From NCBI RefSeq assembly GCF_001718695.1, contig NZ_CP013420.1, positions 1,984,001 to 2,048,000 on the forward strand: a DNA stretch of 64,000 nucleotides. Direction: 5' to 3'. Position numbers and translations under genes: made by a program. Below the pieces are notes generated by a model that saw only the letters and a list, made by a program, of their open reading frames with translations, was not told where the DNA came from and did no database searches. Position 1 is the stretch's first letter, and the number at the start of each line of letters is the position of its first letter. The stretch is from Burkholderia ubonensis. Its GTDB lineage: Bacteria; Pseudomonadota; Gammaproteobacteria; Burkholderiales; Burkholderiaceae. Positions 1 through 12,755 of the stretch are shown piece by piece.

Positions 1-94
1 CAGCAGGCGCGGGCACCGGCCGGCTCATGCGGTTCACGCCCGCCATCGAGCGCAGACCGCGATCGAATTCGCTGATCAATTCATCCAACACCAT
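1..94 (-). CDS. coq7: Coq7-type demethoxyubiquinone hydroxylase, N-terminal fragment
   Basis: Only the first 31 codons are inside the window; the gene runs off the left edge. The visible N-terminus ([16 protein letters not shown], followed by a Pro/Ala-rich stretch) matches my memory of Burkholderia Coq7. This membrane-associated di-iron hydroxylase makes the penultimate ring hydroxylation of ubiquinone biosynthesis. The ATG at 94-92 has an AGGAG ribosome site about eight bases upstream, which fixes the start. The di-iron ligands lie outside the window, so the call rests on the N-terminus alone. Two other ubiquinone genes, ubiH and ubiX, are in this window but not in the same operon. Confidence 0.7.
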   Translation of the reverse strand, partial: MVLDELISEFDRGLRSMAGVNRMSRPVPAPA

Positions 95-255
95 CCTGTT
101 CTCCTGGCTGCTAGTGCTTGCGTTTCCGCACCCGGCGAAAGCGCGTGTCCGCTGCGTAACCGACTTGATTCTTCAGCGGAAATTGCGGTTAACCCGTGAT
201 TTTAACCATTGTTGCATAAACGAAACATGGCGCCCCCGTGCCGGGGCATCTTGCT

Positions 256-283
256 TTGTTGCAAAAAGTCCTTTTGCTACATT
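256..283 (+). promoter_or_regulatory. Possible porin promoter
   Basis: A weak sigma-70-like pair, TTGTTG (256-261) and TACATT (278-283) with a 16-bp spacer, lies about 100 bases upstream of the porin start. The 285-base gap between coq7 and the porin is noticeably AT-richer than its surroundings and shows no other gene. The -35 element is poor, so this is tentative. Confidence 0.3.
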
Positions 284-379
284 ACGTCGGACTTCGTGCG
301 AAGTTGAAGCGGGGATCGTCTGCAGAACATAACTATTTGCCCCGCAACAATAAATTTTATGATTTCTGGAGATCCGTTC

Positions 380-1546
380 ATGAAAAAGTCGCTTCTCGCG
401 CTCGTCGCGCTGGGCGCGTTCGCTGGCGCCGCTCACGCGCAAAGCAGCGTGACGCTTTACGGCATCATCGATGAAGGCTTCATCTTCAACAACAACGCCA
501 AGGGCAAGCACCTGTACGGCCTGTCGAGCGGCGTGCTGCAAGGCAGCCGCTGGGGCCTGCGCGGCACGGAAGACCTGGGCGGCGGCCTGAAGGCGGTCTT
601 CGTGCTCGAAAACGGCTTTGACGTGAACACCGGCGGCCTCAAGCAGGGCGGCCTCGAATTCGGCCGTCAGGCATACGTCGGCCTGGGGAGCGGCTTCGGC
701 ACGGTCACGCTGGGCCGCCAGTACGACTCCGTCGTCGACTTCGTCGGCCCGCTCGAGGCGGGTGACCAGTGGGGCGGCTACATCGCCGCGCACCCGGGCG
801 ACCTCGACAACTTCAACAACGCCTATCGCGTGAACAACGCGATCAAATACACGAGCCCGACCTACAACGGCTTCTCGTTCGGCGGCCTGTACAGCTTCGG
901 CGGGCAAGCCGGCCAGTTCGCGAAGAACCAGGTCTGGTCGCTCGGCGCCGGCTACAACAACGGCCCGCTGGTTCTCGGCGTCGGCTACCTGAACGCGCGC
1001 ACGCCGGCGAACTTCGGCGGCATGTTCAACACCGGCTCGTCCGATCCGGCGGCAAGCGGCAAGCCGGTCGTCTCGTCGCCGGTTTACGGCACGTACGCGA
1101 ACAGCGCGAACACGTACCAGGTCATCGGTGCCGGCGGCGCCTACACGTTCGGCGCGGCGACGATCGGGGCAACGTACTCGAACACGAAGTTCAAGGGCTT
1201 TACTGCTGGCGGGTTCTCCGGCACTGCGACGTTCAACAACGGCGAAATCAACTTCAAGTATCAGTTGACCCCGGCGCTGATCCTGGGCGCGGCGTACGAC
1301 TATACGCAGGGCAGCAAGATCGGCGACGCGTCCGCCGCGAAATACCACCAGGGCTCGCTGGGCGTCGACTACTTCCTGTCGAAGCGTACGGACATCTACG
1401 TGATCGGCGTGTACCAGCATGCGTCGGGCAACGTGCTCGATTCGTCGGGCCACATCGCTCCGGCCACCGCCGCGATCAACGGCCTCGACCAGTCGAACAC
1501 CAGCAATCAGGTGGCGGCTCGCGTCGGCATCCGTCACAAGTTCTAA
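380..1546 (+). CDS. Gram-negative general porin (OmpC-like, Burkholderia type)
   Basis: Encodes a 388-residue outer-membrane trimeric porin that admits small hydrophilic solutes. Residues 1-20 form a clear signal peptide (MKKSLLALVALGAFAGAAHA) with cleavage before QSS. The mature protein starts with SVTLYGIID, a hallmark of beta-proteobacterial porins, shows alternating beta-strand sequence with many Gly and aromatic residues, and ends in RHKF with the terminal Phe needed for BAM recognition. Length is normal for the family. An upstream in-frame ATG at 359 is less likely, because the ATG at 380 follows a GGAG ribosome site and directly starts the signal peptide. The gene is monocistronic and closed by a strong terminator. 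The exact porin name cannot be told from sequence alone. Confidence 0.93.
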   Translation: MKKSLLALVALGAFAGAAHAQSSVTLYGIIDEGFIFNNNAKGKHLYGLSSGVLQGSRWGLRGTEDLGGGLKAVFVLENGFDVNTGGLKQGGLEFGRQAYVGLGSGFGTVTLGRQYDSVVDFVGPLEAGDQWGGYIAAHPGDLDNFNNAYRVNNAIKYTSPTYNGFSFGGLYSFGGQAGQFAKNQVWSLGAGYNNGPLVLGVGYLNARTPANFGGMFNTGSSDPAASGKPVVSSPVYGTYANSANTYQVIGAGGAYTFGAATIGATYSNTKFKGFTAGGFSGTATFNNGEINFKYQLTPALILGAAYDYTQGSKIGDASAAKYHQGSLGVDYFLSKRTDIYVIGVYQHASGNVLDSSGHIAPATAAINGLDQSNTSNQVAARVGIRHKF

Positions 1547-1576
1547 TCAGCTTGTCTGACAAGCCGCAGTTCATTG

Positions 1577-1604
1577 AAGGCGCCTTCGGGCGCCTTTTTC
1601 TTTT
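1577..1604 (+). terminator. Rho-independent terminator of the porin gene
   Basis: An AAGGCGCC/GGCGCCTT stem closed by a TTCG tetraloop is followed by a T-rich run (TTTTTCTTTTT). It lies about 30 bases after the porin stop codon. Confidence 0.9.
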
Positions 1605-1865
1605 TCGGTTGGGCGCGGTCGGCGTGTGGCGCGCGCGGCGGCGCGGCGCGAGCGCTTGCGCCGGCTGTGCGCTGGCGACGCAGCGCCACGTGAACGCCGC
1701 CTTTACCGGCACCGAAGTTCACCGCGCGCCTGCCATTCGAAGCGAAGCGGGTGCATGGAATGGTCGCGGCCGCGCCGGCGGCCACCGCCCTCGGGGTCGA
1801 ACGACCATCGTGGCGACGGCCACGTCCCGACGATATCTGCAGCGCGACGCGTCGCCCGCCCAAAA
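1605..1865. other. Intergenic stretch, nothing recognised
   Basis: This GC-rich spacer sits between the porin and fadD, which converge, so no promoter is needed here. Reading frames cross it but have no ribosome site or recognisable protein. I see nothing specific in it. Confidence 0.6.
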
Positions 1866-1893
1866 TTAAAAAGCCCGGCACAAGGCCGGGCTC
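1866..1893 (-). terminator. Rho-independent terminator of fadD
   Basis: Read on the minus strand, AGCCCGGC and GCCGGGCT arms flank a short loop and are followed by TTTTTAATTTT. It sits just beyond the fadD stop codon. Confidence 0.85.
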
Positions 1894-1919
1894 GCAGGTT
1901 CGAACGTCGACCTTACGCT

Positions 1920-3593
1920 TTACGCGCGTCCGTCGCGCAATTCGCGCCGCAGGATCTTGCCGACGTTCGTCTTCGGCAATTCGGTGCGGAATTCGACGAG
2001 CTTCGGACGCTTGTACCCCGTGAGCCGCTCCTTGCAGTACGCGAGAATGTCCTTGTCCGTGAGCGCAGGGTCTTTCTTCACGACGAAGAGCTTCACCGCT
2101 TCCCCCGAATGCTCGTCCGGCACGCCGACCGCGGCCACCTCGAACACGCCCGGGTGCGACGCCACGACGTCCTCCACCTCGTTCGGATACACGTTGAAGC
2201 CGGACACGAGGATCATGTCCTTCTTGCGGTCGACGATCTTCACGTAGCCGCGCGCGTCCATCACGCCGACGTCGCCGGTCTTGAAGAAGCCGTCGGGGAA
2301 CATGACCTTGGCGGTTTCCTCCGGACGGTTCCAGTAGCCGGCCATCACCTGCGGCCCGCGGATGCAGATTTCGCCGGGCTCGCCGAGCGGCACTTCATTG
2401 CCGGCGTCATCGCGAATCGACACCTCGGTCGACGGCAGCGGCAATCCGATCGTTCCGCTGTACGCCGTGGCGGTCACCGGGTTGCAGGTTGCGACCGGCG
2501 ATGTTTCGGACAGGCCGTAGCCCTCCACGATCGCCGTGTGCGTCTTCTCGTACCAGCGCTTCGCCACGCCTTCCTGGATCGCCATGCCGCCGCCGTTGGC
2601 GATCGCGAGCTTCGAGAAATCGAGCTGGTCGAAATCCGGGTGGTTCAGCAATGCGTTGTAGAGCGTGTTGACGGCCGGGATCGTCGAGATCTGGTAGCCC
2701 TTCAGCTCCTTGATCATGCCGCCGATATCGCGAGGATTCGGAATCAGGATCCCCATGCCCCCGGTGCGCATCGTCAGGAAGCCGCAGACGGTCAGCGCGA
2801 ACACGTGGTAGAGCGGCAGCGCGACCACGGTCACGAACTGCTTCACGTCCGGATACTTCTCGTGCGCGGGGTGGTGCCATGCCCCCGCCTGCAGCACGTT
2901 CGAGACGATGTTCCGATGCAGCAGCGTCGCGCCCTTCGCGACGCCCGTCGTGCCGCCCGTGTACTGCAGGAACGCGACGTCGTTCGGGCCGAGCTTCTGC
3001 GGCTTGAAGGCCAGCCGCGCCCCCTCGGCCAGCGCCGCCTTGAATCGGGTATAAGCCGGAAGCTGCCACGCCGGCACCATCTTCTTGACGTTGCGCACGA
3101 CGTAGTTGACGAGCCATCCCTTGACGCCCAGCAGATCGCCCATCGAAGCGACCACCACATGCTTGACCGACGTATTGGCGATCACGGCCTGCAGCGTCGT
3201 CGCGAAATTCTCGAGGATGACGATCGCTTCGGCGCCGCTGTCCTTGAGCTGGTGTTCGAGTTCGCGCGGCGTATAGAGCGGATTGACGTTGACGACGGTA
3301 TAGCCGGCACGCAGCACCGCGACGATCGCCACCGGATACTGCAGGACGTTCGGCATCATCAGCGCGACGCGGGCGCCGCGCGCCAGCCCCCGCGACTGCA
3401 GCCACGCGCCGAATTGGCGCGACAGCGTGTCCAGCTCACCGTACGTGATCGCCTTGCCCATGCACACGAAGGCCGTCCGGTCACGGTACTGGGTGAAGCT
3501 TTCGGCGAGCAGGTCGGGGACGGACGGATACGGAGACGGATCAATTTCGGCCGGAACGCCGGACGGGTACGATTTCAGCCAAATCTTGTCCAT
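1920..3593 (-). CDS. fadD: Long-chain fatty-acid--CoA ligase
   Basis: A 557-residue ANL-superfamily enzyme that adenylates fatty acids with ATP and transfers them to CoA, feeding beta-oxidation at the inner membrane. Visible family motifs in order are the AMP-binding loop YTGGTTGVAKGA, YGLSETSP in the acyl/adenylate pocket, GYWNRPEET, KTGDVG with the ribose-binding Asp, and the C-terminal GYKRPK and NVGKILRREL with the catalytic Lys. Length agrees with E. coli FadD (561). The start at 3593 is preceded by GAGGAG. The gene appears to be transcribed alone and has its own terminator. Chain-length preference cannot be read from the sequence. Confidence 0.92.
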   Translation of the reverse strand: MDKIWLKSYPSGVPAEIDPSPYPSVPDLLAESFTQYRDRTAFVCMGKAITYGELDTLSRQFGAWLQSRGLARGARVALMMPNVLQYPVAIVAVLRAGYTVVNVNPLYTPRELEHQLKDSGAEAIVILENFATTLQAVIANTSVKHVVVASMGDLLGVKGWLVNYVVRNVKKMVPAWQLPAYTRFKAALAEGARLAFKPQKLGPNDVAFLQYTGGTTGVAKGATLLHRNIVSNVLQAGAWHHPAHEKYPDVKQFVTVVALPLYHVFALTVCGFLTMRTGGMGILIPNPRDIGGMIKELKGYQISTIPAVNTLYNALLNHPDFDQLDFSKLAIANGGGMAIQEGVAKRWYEKTHTAIVEGYGLSETSPVATCNPVTATAYSGTIGLPLPSTEVSIRDDAGNEVPLGEPGEICIRGPQVMAGYWNRPEETAKVMFPDGFFKTGDVGVMDARGYVKIVDRKKDMILVSGFNVYPNEVEDVVASHPGVFEVAAVGVPDEHSGEAVKLFVVKKDPALTDKDILAYCKERLTGYKRPKLVEFRTELPKTNVGKILRRELRDGRA

Positions 3594-3729
3594 ACTGCGC
3601 GTCTCCTCACAGATTTTCGAATGGTCGTGCGAAAACGCATCCTAGCGGCTCGCCCGTCCCGAGACAACAGGGTTAGATACCCACTTCCAACTTTCGATTG
3701 AATTCGTCAGATCATATCGCGATGTTCGG

Positions 3730-5805
3730 TCAAATCCGTTCTACTTCTACCAGGCAGTCGTAAAACGTCGCCGAATTGCCCAGATCGGTGAGTGCCTGGC
3801 TCGTCACCTCGTTCGCATTTCGACCGTCCGGCGACAGTTTCTTCCACCAGATCGACAAGCCCACGACCAGCCCCGCGCGCGCACGATCCGTGACCCTCGC
3901 GACGGCCTGCATCGAGCCGCGGTCGTTGAAGATTCGCACCATGCCGCCATCGCCGATGCCGCGCGACTCGGCGTCCGCCGGATGGATGTCGAGATGCGGC
4001 TGGCCCTCCGTATTGCGCAGGCTGTCGACGTTGACGAAGGTGCTGTTCAGGAAATTGCGGGCCGGCGGCGAGATCATCGCGAGCGGATAGCGCGCCGCAA
4101 GCTCCGGCGCCGCTTCTGCCGACTCGAACGGAGGCAGATAGTCCGGCACCGGATCCATCCCCATCTCCGCCAGTTGCGCGCTGTAGAACTCGCATTTGCC
4201 CGACGGGGTCCTGAAGCCGCCGTTCGCAAACGGCGCATCCGCGAGCTTGAGCTTCACCCAGCCCGCGTGCTTCAAGGTGTTCCAGTCGCTATCGAGCGTC
4301 GGGTCGTCCCAGCGGAGCGCCGCCTGAGCGACTTCTTCGTCGCTGTGATAGAGCGCCGGTTCATCGAGCCCCATGCTGCGCGCGATGCCGCGGAAAATCT
4401 CCGTGTTCGGCCGCGCATCGCCTACCGGTGGAATCGACGGCAGGTTCGCCATCACATAGGTGTGGCCATACGACTTGTGGACGTCGAGATGCTCGAGCTG
4501 TGTGGTCGCCGGCAGCACAATGTCGGCGAAATCGACGGTATCTGTCTTGAAGTGCTCGAGAACGACGGTGAACAGGTCCTCACGCGCAAATCCTGCGGCG
4601 ACCTTCGACGAATCCGGCGCGACGGCGACAGGGTTCGAGTTGTAGACGATCACCGCCTCGACCTTCGGTCCGAAGGACTCGTCGCCCGGGTGCAGCAGCG
4701 CATCGCCGATGGCGTTCATGTTGATGACGCGCGGCAGCTTGTGAGGCCAGCCGGGGATGAGATCCGGGCGCAGCAAGGCGGCATGATCGATCGGCGCGAA
4801 TTCCGACGACGACAGCAACAGCCCGCCGGCCCGATCGCGCCATGCGCCCGTCAGCGCGGGCAAGCTGGCGATCGCACGCACTGCGTTGCCGCCGCCTCGC
4901 ACGCGCTGCATGCCGTAATTGAGCCGGATCGACGCTTTCCGGGTGGCACCGTAGCGGCGCGCGAGATCGATCAGCTCGGACGCGTTAATACCGCAGATCT
5001 GCGCAACCCGCTCCGGCGGATAGGACATTGCGCGCGCCTCGAGCGCGTCGAAGCCGACCGTATGGCTGGCGATATAGTCGTGATCGAGCAGGTTTTCGTT
5101 GATCAGCACGTGCATCATGCCGAGCGCGAACGCGCCGTCGGTACCGGGCCGCAATGCAATGTGCTGGTGACACTTTTCCGCTGTCAGCGAGCGGTACGGG
5201 TCGATCGCGACCAGATGTGCGCCGCGCCGTTTCGCTTCCTGGGCCCGCGTCCAGAAATGCAGGCTCGACGCGATCGGGTTCGCGCCCCAGATCAGAATCA
5301 GTTCGCTCTCTTCGAAATATTCGAGGTGCATCCCGAGACTGCCGCCATAGGTGTAGCGCAGCCCTGCCGCACCCGCGGCGGCACAGATCGCGCGCTCGAG
5401 CCGTGACGCGCCCAGCTTGTGGAAGAACCGTTGGGCGATGCCTTCGCCCTGCACGAGCCCCATCGTCCCCGCATAGCTGTATGGAACAATCGCTTCCGGC
5501 GCGCGCTTCGCGATCTCTCCAAGGCGCCGGCCGATCTCGTCGAATGCCTCGGTCCAGCTGATTGGCACGAAACGCCCCTCTCCCTTGGCGCCGATGCGCT
5601 TGAGCGGTACGGTCAGGCGATCGGGATGATGCACCCGGTCGGCGTAACGGCTGACCTTGGTGCACAACACACCCTGAGTCGGCGGATGATCGGGATCGCC
5701 GGATACCTTGAGCGCCTTGCCGTTTTCGACGGTGACGCGCATCGCGCACGTATCAGGGCAATCGTGAGGGCACACGGCCCGAGCTATCTGGGTAGCTCCG
5801 TTCAT
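3730..5805 (-). CDS. Molybdopterin-dependent oxidoreductase with one 4Fe-4S cluster
   Basis: A 691-residue member of the bis-MGD (DMSO reductase) superfamily. The N-terminal cluster motif is intact: Cys12, Cys16, Cys20 and Cys48 (CPHDCPDTC followed by GVLCTK). The remainder is the Mo/W-pterin core and a C-terminal dinucleotide-binding domain (around YPLAMISPPARNFLNSTF and LDIHPADA). No twin-arginine signal is visible, so a cytoplasmic location is likely. No partner electron-transfer subunit or Mo-cofactor gene lies next to it, and the substrate cannot be assigned. Relatives are annotated variously as formate-dehydrogenase-, nitrate-reductase- or thiosulfate-reductase-like. It lies between the rRNA operon terminator and fadD, on the same strand as both. 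Confidence 0.85.
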   Translation of the reverse strand: MNGATQIARAVCPHDCPDTCAMRVTVENGKALKVSGDPDHPPTQGVLCTKVSRYADRVHHPDRLTVPLKRIGAKGEGRFVPISWTEAFDEIGRRLGEIAKRAPEAIVPYSYAGTMGLVQGEGIAQRFFHKLGASRLERAICAAAGAAGLRYTYGGSLGMHLEYFEESELILIWGANPIASSLHFWTRAQEAKRRGAHLVAIDPYRSLTAEKCHQHIALRPGTDGAFALGMMHVLINENLLDHDYIASHTVGFDALEARAMSYPPERVAQICGINASELIDLARRYGATRKASIRLNYGMQRVRGGGNAVRAIASLPALTGAWRDRAGGLLLSSSEFAPIDHAALLRPDLIPGWPHKLPRVINMNAIGDALLHPGDESFGPKVEAVIVYNSNPVAVAPDSSKVAAGFAREDLFTVVLEHFKTDTVDFADIVLPATTQLEHLDVHKSYGHTYVMANLPSIPPVGDARPNTEIFRGIARSMGLDEPALYHSDEEVAQAALRWDDPTLDSDWNTLKHAGWVKLKLADAPFANGGFRTPSGKCEFYSAQLAEMGMDPVPDYLPPFESAEAAPELAARYPLAMISPPARNFLNSTFVNVDSLRNTEGQPHLDIHPADAESRGIGDGGMVRIFNDRGSMQAVARVTDRARAGLVVGLSIWWKKLSPDGRNANEVTSQALTDLGNSATFYDCLVEVERI

Positions 5806-6027
5806 CGTTCTGGATCCTGCATCGGGGGAGATTGGCAGATTCTACGTGGACGCCCTTGATCAGGCTTCACTTCATCCGAATTTCCTGATTGTCCGTCGGA
5901 AATCGGGAAGGGGGATGGAATTTTGTTGGTATGGGATAGGGCTTCGGTACCGATCTAGACACGGCGTTACACCACTGAAATGATGGCTTTAGTCGCGGTG
6001 AGATCGTATTTTCAGAGCCACAAATGC

Positions 6028-6055
6028 AAAAACCCCCGCCGGTCGGGCGGGGGTT
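6028..6055 (-). terminator. Terminator of the rRNA operon
   Basis: On the minus strand, CCCCCGCC and GGCGGGGG arms are followed by TTTTTGCATTTG, immediately downstream of the 5S gene. Confidence 0.88.
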
Positions 6056-6068
6056 TCTGGCTAGGGGG

Positions 6069-6184
6069 AGCCTGACGATTACCTACTTTCACACGGGAAT
6101 CCGCACTATCATCGGCGTAGAGTCGTTTCACGGTCCTGTTCGGGATGGGAAGGGGTGGGACCGACTCGCTATGGTCATCAGGCA
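6069..6184 (-). rRNA. rrf: 5S ribosomal RNA
   Basis: The minus strand reads TGCCTGATGACCATAGCGAG at the 5' end, contains the conserved CCCATCCCGAACAG segment, and ends CGTCAGGCT, so the two ends pair as in helix I of 5S rRNA. Length is about 116 bases. Ends are estimated to within a few bases. It is the last gene of the operon. Confidence 0.95.
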
Positions 6185-6338
6185 AAGAGGGTTGTTCTGC
6201 TGGCGTGGCCAACAGAACCAATCTTGGAAGAAGCAGTAATCTTGAGTTGTGTGTATCACACACGAGAATCCAACATGTCGCTTTGGATCGCGGCCAGTGC
6301 TTTCGCACGGCGCCGATCTACAAGGCAGACTTGTTATA

Positions 6339-9219
<2,881 letters not shown>

Positions 9220-9402
9220 CTATAACGAGTCTGTCTCATCGACAGTCGCTACAGGTTGAGTTCTCGCGTTGTGCCGTATTCCAATTGAGCCGAACATGAA
9301 GTTCGAATCATCTTGAGATACATCGATACAATCACAACCCGGATAGTTTTCACGTCCATCTCGAGACGCTTCCGCTATCCAAATTACTTACTTCTTCCAG
9401 AT

Positions 9403-9413
9403 TGTTAAAGAAC
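9403..9413 (-). promoter_or_regulatory. Spacer boxA antitermination element
   Basis: The minus strand reads GTTCTTTAACA between tRNA-Ala and 23S. It resembles the boxA recognised by NusB/NusE that keeps polymerase processive through 23S. Confidence 0.75.
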
Positions 9414-9503
9414 GACAGCCGATATGGTGTTACTCATATCACTCTGACTGGCTCAATCGCCAATGACAAAAGCTCGACGCGTCGAACGCTTGTCATTGAG
9501 GAT

Positions 9504-9579
9504 TGGTGGAGGCAGACGGGATCGAACCGACGACCCCCTGCTTGCAAAGCAGGTGCTCTCCCAGCTGAGCTATGCCCCC
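9504..9579 (-). tRNA. tRNA-Ala (anticodon TGC)
   Basis: A 76-base cloverleaf with encoded 3' CCA. The acceptor starts GGGGGCA, the anticodon loop is CTTTGCAAG, and the T-loop is GGTTCGATCC. It is the second tRNA of the 16S-23S spacer. Confidence 0.97.
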
Positions 9580-9617
9580 ATGAGTACAGATGCCTCAGGG
9601 TGTTACCGCCAGACAAA

Positions 9618-9694
9618 TGGTGGGTCTGGTTGGATTCGAACCAACGACCCCCGCCTTATCAAGACGGTGCTCTAACCGACTGAGCTACAGACCC
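9618..9694 (-). tRNA. tRNA-Ile (anticodon GAT)
   Basis: A 77-base cloverleaf with encoded CCA. The acceptor arms are GGGTCTG and CAGACCC, the anticodon loop is CTTGATAAG, and the T-loop is GGTTCGAATCC. It is the first spacer tRNA, giving the common order 16S-Ile-Ala-23S-5S. Confidence 0.97.
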
Positions 9695-9757
9695 CTGAGT
9701 CTGTCTTTAAATTTACAGCCGATAAGCGTGAGCGCTCAACTTTGCGATAAGCTCTGG

Positions 9758-11288
<1,531 letters not shown>

Positions 11289-11466
11289 TTAAACCTGTTA
11301 CTGTTTTCGGTTCCGTTAAGAACCGGTCGCTCACTCAAAGCTGACAGGTATATGAATCTCTTCATAAACCTGACTTACTTTAGTGTGAGACTCTTGATAC
11401 TTTCGCTTTCTGATCCGAAGATCAGCTCGCTTCGATCAAGCGCCCACACTTATCGGCTGTTAATTT

Positions 11467-11476
11467 TTAAAGAGCA
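11467..11476 (-). promoter_or_regulatory. Leader boxA antitermination element
   Basis: The minus strand reads TGCTCTTTAA about 180 bases before 16S, close to the E. coli boxA consensus. It belongs to the roughly 400-base transcribed leader of the rRNA operon (11290-11690). Confidence 0.75.
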
Positions 11477-11697
11477 TTTCTGCGAGAACTTCGTCTTTCC
11501 CAGCAGCGCTGCGTTGTCAGCAGCAGAGAAGAGAGATTATGAACCGTCTTTCTTCACTCGTCAACAACTTTTTGAACTGCTTCGTTGTGACGGTGAGGGG
11601 TTCAGCTTCGTGTGCGTTCGGGTCGTTACAACCGCCCCAACCGCACCGCTTCCCTTCTTCTCCCGCGCCGCGTTGCCGTCAGCGCGAAAGAGGCGTG

Positions 11698-11755
11698 ATT
11701 CTAGGCACCCGCCCCTCGCAATGCAACCCCTTTTGTGAAAATATTTTGAAACGGC
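11698..11755 (-). promoter_or_regulatory. rRNA operon promoter with AT-rich UP region
   Basis: On the minus strand, -35 TTGCAT (11726-11721) and -10 TAGAAT (11703-11698) are separated by exactly 17 bp. An AT-rich tract at about 11731-11755 lies immediately upstream, as expected of an UP element. Transcription should start near 11690. The rest of the 560-base gap up to paaF is the rRNA leader, and no gene is seen in it. Confidence 0.8.
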
Positions 11756-11849
11756 CTCGTGCGCTGCCGCGCACGGGGCTTCAGCTTCGACACGTCGGAT
11801 ACCCCTGATTGCGATCGTTCGGCAGCGCGTCGCGCTGCCATCGCCCGAG

Positions 11850-12626
11850 TCAGCGGTGCTTGAACACCGGCTTGCGCTTTTCGACGAACGCAGCCATCCC
11901 TTCCTTCTGGTCTTCCGTCGCGAACATCGAGTGGAACAGCCGGCGCTCGAAATGCACGCCCTCGGCCAGCGTGGTCTCGTATGCGCGGTTCACCGACTCC
12001 TTGACCATCATGACCGCCGGCAATGAATACTCGGCAATCGTCGTCGCAGCCTCAATGGCCTCGTCCAGCAGCTTGTCGGCAGGCAACACCCGGGACACCA
12101 GCCCGGCCCGCTCGGCCTCTGCGGCATCCATGAAACGCGCGGTCAAGCACATGTCCATCGCCTTGGCCTTCGACACCGCGCGCGGCAAGCGCTGCGTGCC
12201 ACCCGCGCCCGGCATGATGCCGAGCTTGATTTCGGGCTGGCCGAACTTCGCCGTGTCCGCCGCGAAGACGATGTCGCACATCATCGCCAGTTCGCAGCCA
12301 CCGCCCAGCGCAAACCCTGCGACCGCAGCAATGATCGGCTTGCGGATCTGGCGGATGACTTCCCAGTTCCGCGTGATGTAGTCGCCCTTGTAAACATCCA
12401 TATAGGAATAGGTCGACATCATGCCGATGTCCGCACCCGCCGCGAACGCCTTCTCGCTGCCCGTCACGACGATCGCGCCTATACCCTCGTCGGCATCGAT
12501 CGCCTTGAGCGCAGCACCCAGCTCATCCATCAGCGCATCGTTCAGCGCATTCAGCGCCTTCGGCCGGTTCAGCGTAATGAGGCCGACGCGACCTCGGGTC
12601 TCCACCAGGATGTTCTCGTAAGCCAT
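11850..12626 (-). CDS. paaF: 2,3-dehydroadipyl-CoA hydratase (crotonase family)
   Basis: A 258-residue enoyl-CoA hydratase. Both catalytic glutamates of true hydratases are present, in [11 protein letters not shown] and in FGQPEIKLG, with the oxyanion-hole segment AAGADIGMM before them. It should hydrate 2,3-dehydroadipyl-CoA in the lower phenylacetate pathway. The specific role is inferred from its position, divergent from paaN-J-G-I-K with a shared 129-base control region. Length is standard (E. coli PaaF 255). It could also act as a general short-chain hydratase. Confidence 0.88.
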   Translation of the reverse strand: MAYENILVETRGRVGLITLNRPKALNALNDALMDELGAALKAIDADEGIGAIVVTGSEKAFAAGADIGMMSTYSYMDVYKGDYITRNWEVIRQIRKPIIAAVAGFALGGGCELAMMCDIVFAADTAKFGQPEIKLGIMPGAGGTQRLPRAVSKAKAMDMCLTARFMDAAEAERAGLVSRVLPADKLLDEAIEAATTIAEYSLPAVMMVKESVNRAYETTLAEGVHFERRLFHSMFATEDQKEGMAAFVEKRKPVFKHR

Positions 12627-12696
12627 CTATTTCTCCTCGATCAATGAAATGCGAAACGCCTCGCACATGCGAATAGATTGATGCTACCATTCTCCG

Positions 12697-12710
12697 ACCA
12701 ACCGGTCGGT
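12697..12710. promoter_or_regulatory. PaaR-like operator palindrome between paaF and paaN
   Basis: ACCAACCGGTCGGT is an imperfect 14-bp palindrome centred on ACCGGT. It lies midway between the divergent starts of paaF and paaN. The ACCG/CGGT arms resemble TetR-family operators, and the phenylacetyl-CoA-responsive PaaR is a TetR-type regulator. That PaaR binds here is inference. Confidence 0.6.
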
Positions 12711-12755
12711 TAATTAATCGATCCAATTCCCCTTAACGTCCATCAGGCTGCCGCC

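Noticed and set aside
173..1537. A 454-codon open frame antisense to the porin gene
   Set aside because: It has Arg/Ala/Val-rich shadow composition caused by high third-position GC on the real strand, no ribosome site, and no family resemblance.
1626..3701. A 691-codon plus-strand frame antisense to fadD
   Set aside because: fadD shows all its motifs on the other strand; this frame has shadow composition rich in Arg, His and Asp.
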